This document shows positions 5,842 to 9,425 of a stretch of DNA of 9,425 bases, in pieces. Source of the DNA: an uncultured Prevotellaceae bacterium (GTDB lineage Bacteria; Bacteroidota; Bacteroidia; Bacteroidales; Bacteroidaceae); contig CADCQC010000119.1 in assembly GCA_902803455.1 (NCBI GenBank), positions 1 to 9,425 of the forward strand. The letters run 5' to 3'. The notes beneath the pieces are model-generated. The model did no database searches, had not been told where the DNA came from, and saw only the letters and a program-made list of their open reading frames with translations. Both the position numbers and the translations under genes were made by a program. The stretch's first letter is position 1. Each line of letters begins with the position of its first letter.

Positions 5842-6663
5842 ATGAGCAATTCATTCAATATGCACCGCATCTTACAGTTGGCACGATGGTGTATCCGCAA
5901 CGATCGGCCCTACCATCGTAAGACATTCGCCAGCACTTGTGCAGTCATGACCATCATCTTTCAGATACCCAACCTGCAATCCCTTTTGCATGCTCCATCT
6001 GTTCCTACAAACGGGATGCCAATGGCTGCCTCTTTAGCGACCTTCATCACCGTATTGGTAGTGGGCGGTTCTTATATGTTCTACTCCTTTTCCGACCGTC
6101 GTGATGGTTTTCGTGACTTGTTGCTGATTCCCGCAAGCAATTTGGAGAAATTCCTGGTCCGTTATCTGGGTTGCTTTCTCCTCATGTTGCTGATCACTAT
6201 TTCAGCCAATTTGATCGCCGATGCCTTGCAATACCTCATCGGCATACTCATCCAGCGCGAGAACGTGGGATCTGTGGTCTATGATTGTTGGTGTTTCTTC
6301 AAAGGACAGATGGCAGACGTAGATATTCATTCGGTCATCATTGAGGGTAAAGTCTTCAATTATCCTCCATTGGGAATACTTCTGTTATGCATCTGGATAC
6401 ATTCACTCTATATGTTAGGTGCGAACTTCTTCCGTTATTTCAAATACAGTTGGGTGTTCACCACCATCATTCTTGTAGCGTTGTTGTTGGTTATCTCCTA
6501 TCTGACCCCTTCATCCTATCATTTTGGAAGGATGCTGCATCAGGCTCTTGACAACACTTTCATCAGATGCCTTCTGCTTGTGCTGAGTGTGGCCAATGTG
6601 CTCTTGTCATACCGGCTCTTCTGCAAAAATCAACTGATCGGCAAATACTTCAACTGGATCTAA
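5842..6663 (+). CDS. ABC transporter membrane protein, first of two
   Basis: The 273-residue product has six predicted membrane helices, at about 28-45, 63-82, 109-133, 172-190, 202-222 and 240-258, the normal count for an ABC-2-type exporter half. A cytoplasmic stretch after helix 2 carries DRRDGFRDLLLIPASNLEKFL (85-105), a likely coupling region that touches the ATPase. A soluble loop of about 40 residues separates helices 3 and 4. The closing LSYRLF...IGKYFNWI resembles the end of the next gene's product (LSYRIF...). I recognise no named permease family; the assignment rests on topology and on its place between an ABC ATPase and a matching second permease. It lies 21 nt after the ATPase stop and 13 nt before the next gene, so the three are almost surely co-transcribed and co-assembled. 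Confidence 0.82.
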   Translation: MSNSFNMHRILQLARWCIRNDRPYHRKTFASTCAVMTIIFQIPNLQSLLHAPSVPTNGMPMAASLATFITVLVVGGSYMFYSFSDRRDGFRDLLLIPASNLEKFLVRYLGCFLLMLLITISANLIADALQYLIGILIQRENVGSVVYDCWCFFKGQMADVDIHSVIIEGKVFNYPPLGILLLCIWIHSLYMLGANFFRYFKYSWVFTTIILVALLLVISYLTPSSYHFGRMLHQALDNTFIRCLLLVLSVANVLLSYRLFCKNQLIGKYFNWI

Positions 6664-6676
6664 AACCGACTGCAAA

Positions 6677-7474
6677 ATGGAAAATTTCAATATCAAAAGA
6701 TTCTGCCACACCTTCCGCTGGCTTTTCAGAGATCGCCGCAACTATCTGATAACATACGGATTAGGATTGGCCTTAGTATTGCTGATCATCGAAGTGCTTT
6801 TCACACACATCAGCATCAATAAGATTCAGACCACAGGGTTGTATTCCATGGTTGTGAACGGATTATTTGGCTTCTGCGCCACGGTCAGCTGGATTGCTAT
6901 CCTCTTCTGCATGGGCAATCTCTTTTCCTTCATCAAAAACAAACAAAAAAGGATTGCCTTTCTCACGCTTCCCGCAACCAACTTTGAGCGCTGGCTCTCT
7001 GCATTGTTGATGGTTGTAGTGGTATGTCCACTCTTCATCACCGTGGCGTTATTCTTGGCCGACACCCTTCGCATGGTGATTTTCGCCCTCTTCGGATATG
7101 AATGGTATAGTTGTGTTAAGCCCCTTTTCACAAGTTTCTTTTCACATGACATCAACTGGCATTTTATTAAAAGTCAACTGTTTGAGTTTTCCATCCTAAG
7201 CTGGATATGCTCTATCTATGTGCTTGGTGGAACCTGGTTCAAGAAACGCCCATTCAGCATTATCACTTTCATCATGTTCGCATTGCTCTTGATGCTGGCC
7301 TTCATCATTTACAATCTCAATAAGCAAGGCCTGCACCTCAACACCGAACTCCGTGAAACCATCATTGGTCTGATCGCCATCGGATGCGCCCTCTTCAGCG
7401 TTCTCAACATCTGGTTGAGTTATCGAATCTTCAAACGTTTTCAGATCATCACCTCTAAATGGACCAACGTATGA
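6677..7474 (+). CDS. ABC transporter membrane protein, second of two
   Basis: The 265-residue product again has six predicted helices, at about 25-43, 60-83, 108-127, 170-187, 193-213 and 232-250. After helix 2 it carries LTLPATNFERWL (96-107), which aligns with LLIPASNLEKFL of the preceding permease. The ends also match (NIWLSYRIF against NVLLSYRLF). The two are therefore paralogues from an old tandem duplication and probably form a heterodimer over a dimer of the ATPase. Its last codons overlap the regulator gene (ATGA at 7471-7474), which suggests translational coupling. Many Phe, Leu and Ile residues and few charges outside the N-terminus fit an integral membrane protein. The substrate is unknown; lipid, peptide antibiotic or another envelope-active compound are the options suggested by operons of this type. 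Confidence 0.82.
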   Translation: MENFNIKRFCHTFRWLFRDRRNYLITYGLGLALVLLIIEVLFTHISINKIQTTGLYSMVVNGLFGFCATVSWIAILFCMGNLFSFIKNKQKRIAFLTLPATNFERWLSALLMVVVVCPLFITVALFLADTLRMVIFALFGYEWYSCVKPLFTSFFSHDINWHFIKSQLFEFSILSWICSIYVLGGTWFKKRPFSIITFIMFALLLMLAFIIYNLNKQGLHLNTELRETIIGLIAIGCALFSVLNIWLSYRIFKRFQIITSKWTNV

Positions 7475-7827
7475 TATTTACCAACGATAAAGCAATCTAT
7501 ATCCAAATGGCTGACCGTCTGTGTGATGAGATCATCTCTGGTCAGTATGAGGAAGACAGCCGTATACCAAGTGTCCGGGAATATGCTGTATTGTTGCAGG
7601 TCAACACCAACACAGCTATGAAGGCCTACGACCAACTGGCACGTGACGAGATCATATACAACAAGCGAGGACTGGGCTACTTCGTGAAATCTGGAGCAAA
7701 GGAGAAAATCATCACTGTGCGCCGGAAGGAATTTATGGAGCAGCAACTGCCAGAACTATTCCGCAACATGCGGCTGCTGGGCATCAGTTTCGATGACATC
7801 AGATCTGCCTGGGACAAGCAAAAATGA
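7471..7827 (+). CDS. GntR-family transcriptional regulator, YtrA subfamily
   Basis: This 118-residue protein is a DNA-binding repressor candidate for its own operon. Residues 8-72 form the GntR winged helix-turn-helix: AIYIQMADRLCDEIISGQY, then RIPSVREYA (31-39), the recognition helix VNTNTAMKAYDQL (44-56), and a wing ending RGLGYFV (66-72). Only about 45 residues follow, too short for the large effector domains of FadR, HutC or MocR types. This is the hallmark of the YtrA subfamily, which typically controls linked ABC transporters. I chose ATG at 7471 because it gives a 4-nt ATGA overlap with the permease stop and starts the family-like MIFTNDKAIYIQ; ATG at 7459 would add four residues. YtrA-type genes often come first in their operons; here the gene is last. 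Its probable site is the palindrome at 4412-4435. Family is firm, target inferred. Confidence 0.92.
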   Translation: MIFTNDKAIYIQMADRLCDEIISGQYEEDSRIPSVREYAVLLQVNTNTAMKAYDQLARDEIIYNKRGLGYFVKSGAKEKIITVRRKEFMEQQLPELFRNMRLLGISFDDIRSAWDKQK

Positions 7828-7849
7828 TCCGCTACAGGCGAAATCTTAG

Positions 7850-7898
7850 GAATGCAAGGCAAAAACTTCCCGTTTTGCTTTGCATTCTGTTTGTTTAT
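7850..7898 (+). terminator. Strong hairpin terminator of the ABC operon
   Basis: GAATGCAAGGCAAAA (7850-7864) pairs with TTTTGCTTTGCATTC (7873-7887) over 15 positions, with one G-U pair, around an 8-nt loop. TGTTTGTTTA follows. It begins 23 nt after the regulator stop, so it ends the operon. Confidence 0.75.
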
Positions 7899-7909
7899 CC
7901 TTATCTTTA
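7879..7909 (+). promoter_or_regulatory. Probable promoter of the GH28 gene, overlapping the terminator
   Basis: TTTG (7879-7882) is followed after 19 nt by TATCTTTA (7902-7909), matching TAnnTTTG at all but the last base. The start site would be near 7915, giving a leader of about 48 nt. The -33 box lies within the 3' arm of the preceding terminator. Confidence 0.5.
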
Positions 7910-7962
7910 CACCCTGACTACAACAACTACTTATCAAAAATTATCACTTCTACCGAATCAAA

Positions 7963-9372
7963 ATGAACAAGAAGATCTTATTTTGTGCTCTACTGCTGTC
8001 ATGCGTGCTGACCTCTCATGCAGGAGATTACGCCACACTCTATCGTCAACTGCCTGTAGCATTGACAGAACCCATGGCTCCAACCATTCCCGACAACCAG
8101 GTATCCCTGACAGATTTCGGAGGATGTGGTGATGGAGTGACCCTCAATACGGAAGCCTTTGAGAAAGCCATCAAAGCGCTTTCGGCGAAAGGCGGCGGTC
8201 ATCTGGTGGTGCCTGCCGGCATTTATGTGACAGGCATCATCCAACTCAAGGACAACATCGACCTGCATCTTGAACGCCATGCCATGATCCTCGCCTCATC
8301 AGAACGGTCGCTCTTCATCAAGACCGATTCAAAGACAGGAAAAAAAGAATCCAAAGCCACCCCACTGATCAGTGCGAGCAAACGCCACGATATCAGCATC
8401 ACTGGTGAAGGCACCATCGACGGCAACGGCGAATGGTGGCGTGCCGTGAAACGCAGCAAGGTGAGCGACGACGAATGGAAAGTATTCCGCGAGATGGGCG
8501 GTACGGTGGCCGATGACGGAAAACTGTGGTATCCCTTCAATCTGAAGAACGACAACAACCTCGCAAAGACCTGCGAGGAACAAGAAAAGATGCGCACACA
8601 CCTGATCAGATTCTCTGACTGCGAGCGTGTGATGGTGAAGGGAGTGACCGTGCAGAATGCGCCAAAATTCCACCTGGTACCACAAAGTTGCCATCAAGTA
8701 ATTTTCGATGATGTCACGGTGCGCTGTCCGTGGAATGCACAAAACGGCGACGGGATCGACCTGATGCAATGCAGCGATGTATTGGTCACCGGCTGTCATC
8801 TGGATGTGGGCGATGACGGTATTTGTCTGAAAGGAGGCGTGGGACAAGCGAGTCTTGTAAAAGGCCCTTGTGAGAATATCCTCATCACCGACAATGTGGT
8901 CAATCATGCCCATGGCGGTTTTGTCATCGGTTCAGAATTCTCTGCCGGCATCAACCGTATCGTGGTGCTGCGCAACACCTTCTCCGGCACCGACACCGGT
9001 CTTCGCTTCAAGAGCGGAGCCGGCCGCGGAGGGACAACGAGCCAGATCTTCATCTCCGATATCTACATGAGCGACATCAAGGGTGAAGCCATCTCTTTTG
9101 AGACCACCTATGCCGACCGCCCTGCAGGCAGCAAAGAGGTCAGTGCTCCGACGGGAACAGATTTTCTCCCCCACTTCACCGATATCCACATCAGCCATGT
9201 TATCTGCCGAGATACCCGCACAGCCATCTCAGCACATGGCAATCTGGACATGATACACGACATTTATCTTGACGACTGTACGTTCTTCTATACCAAAAAA
9301 GGGTTGGACATCAACGACGCTGCCATGCTGAAAATGGGAAAAGTCAATTTCCACACCTACGGCAAGCCCTGA
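7963..9372 (+). CDS. Secreted glycoside hydrolase family 28 (polygalacturonase-type)
   Basis: This enzyme should hydrolyse alpha-1,4-galacturonide bonds in pectic polymers or oligomers, in the periplasm or outside the cell. Residues 1-20 are a signal peptide (MNKK, hydrophobic core, SHA before GD). Residues about 47-110 hold the opening of the right-handed beta-helix, with the pectinase-like start VSLTDFGGCGDGVTLNTEAFEKAI and GGGHLVVPAGIYVTG. The four GH28 active-site segments follow: NGDGID (261-266), GDDGICLK (283-290, with the Asp pair 284-285), HGG (317-319) and RFK (348-350). Together these match the family's N-x-D, DD, G/A-H-G and R-x-K signature, so the three catalytic Asp and the substrate-binding Arg and Lys are present. 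The 469-residue length is normal for bacterial exo-type members. The exact substrate (homogalacturonan, rhamnogalacturonan or xylogalacturonan) cannot be told. No SusC/SusD pair is in view, so this may be the edge of a pectin locus or a lone gene. It has its own weak promoter. Confidence 0.9.
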   Translation: MNKKILFCALLLSCVLTSHAGDYATLYRQLPVALTEPMAPTIPDNQVSLTDFGGCGDGVTLNTEAFEKAIKALSAKGGGHLVVPAGIYVTGIIQLKDNIDLHLERHAMILASSERSLFIKTDSKTGKKESKATPLISASKRHDISITGEGTIDGNGEWWRAVKRSKVSDDEWKVFREMGGTVADDGKLWYPFNLKNDNNLAKTCEEQEKMRTHLIRFSDCERVMVKGVTVQNAPKFHLVPQSCHQVIFDDVTVRCPWNAQNGDGIDLMQCSDVLVTGCHLDVGDDGICLKGGVGQASLVKGPCENILITDNVVNHAHGGFVIGSEFSAGINRIVVLRNTFSGTDTGLRFKSGAGRGGTTSQIFISDIYMSDIKGEAISFETTYADRPAGSKEVSAPTGTDFLPHFTDIHISHVICRDTRTAISAHGNLDMIHDIYLDDCTFFYTKKGLDINDAAMLKMGKVNFHTYGKP

Positions 9373-9379
9373 GAGGTCC

Positions 9380-9425
9380 CTATTCCCAGCGGTCAGGCTG
9401 GCGCACGCCCCACCATCCAATCCAT
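9380..9425 (-). CDS. Possible C-terminal end of a convergent gene (partial)
   Basis: Read on the minus strand, the frame from 9424 gives WIGWWGVRQPDRWE and then TAG at 9382-9380, only 7 nt beyond the GH28 stop. The frame is open to the window edge and rich in Trp, Arg and Asp, which suggests a real C-terminus rather than chance, but 14 codons are too few to be sure. No terminator-like hairpin separates the two stops. If real, the gene converges on the GH28 gene. No function can be given. Confidence 0.3.
   Translation of the reverse strand, partial: WIGWWGVRQPDRWE

Noticed and set aside
8329..8913. 194-codon minus-strand frame inside the GH28 gene
   Set aside because: It is antisense to the catalytic GH28 region and shows no domain or promoter.

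Overview
The window looks like chromosomal DNA of a Bacteroidota member, most likely a Prevotella/Segatella-type gut or oral species. This rests on four things: promoters of the Bacteroidota type (TTTG or TTG, then 19-20 nt, then TAnnTTTG) ahead of most transcription units; A-rich leaders without strong Shine-Dalgarno sequences; a lipoprotein with an acidic, Bacteroidota-style surface-export signal after its lipid-anchored cysteine; and a small secreted protein resembling the Bacteroidota family DUF3836. The genus is an inference. I see no rRNA, tRNA, CRISPR array, insertion sequence or phage gene.

Layout. (1) 1-1026, minus strand: the first 342 codons of a large secreted beta-sandwich protein, cut by the window edge. 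(2) 1181-3230, plus strand: a P1B-2 type Zn2+/Cd2+ (Pb2+) ATPase whose usual metal-binding domain is replaced by a His-rich tail. A perfect 9-1-9 palindrome lies just upstream of its -7 box. (3) 3231-4105: an inverted-repeat cluster, a good promoter, and a lipoprotein gene of unknown function. (4) 4106-4474: a 369-base gene-free stretch with two hairpins, a tandem repeat made from a terminator arm, a promoter, and a perfect 9-6-9 operator-like palindrome. (5) 4475-7827: a tight five-gene operon encoding a small secreted DUF3836-like protein, an ABC ATPase, two mutually similar six-helix membrane proteins, and a YtrA-type GntR regulator as the last gene. (6) 7850-9372: a strong terminator whose 3' arm carries the next promoter's -33 box, then a secreted GH28 polygalacturonase. 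(7) 9380-9425, minus strand: possibly the last codons of a convergent gene.

How the genes work together. The ABC operon is the most system-like part. The regulator is probably a small effector-responsive repressor acting on the palindrome that sits on the predicted transcription start of its own operon, so the operon would be autoregulated. The ATPase and paired permeases would form one heterodimeric exporter or envelope-stress transporter, and the secreted first gene may be its periplasmic partner or substrate. The metal ATPase probably detoxifies Zn/Cd under control of its own operator. The GH28 enzyme acts on pectic polymers in the periplasm or outside the cell. The secreted protein and the lipoprotein have no assignable function.
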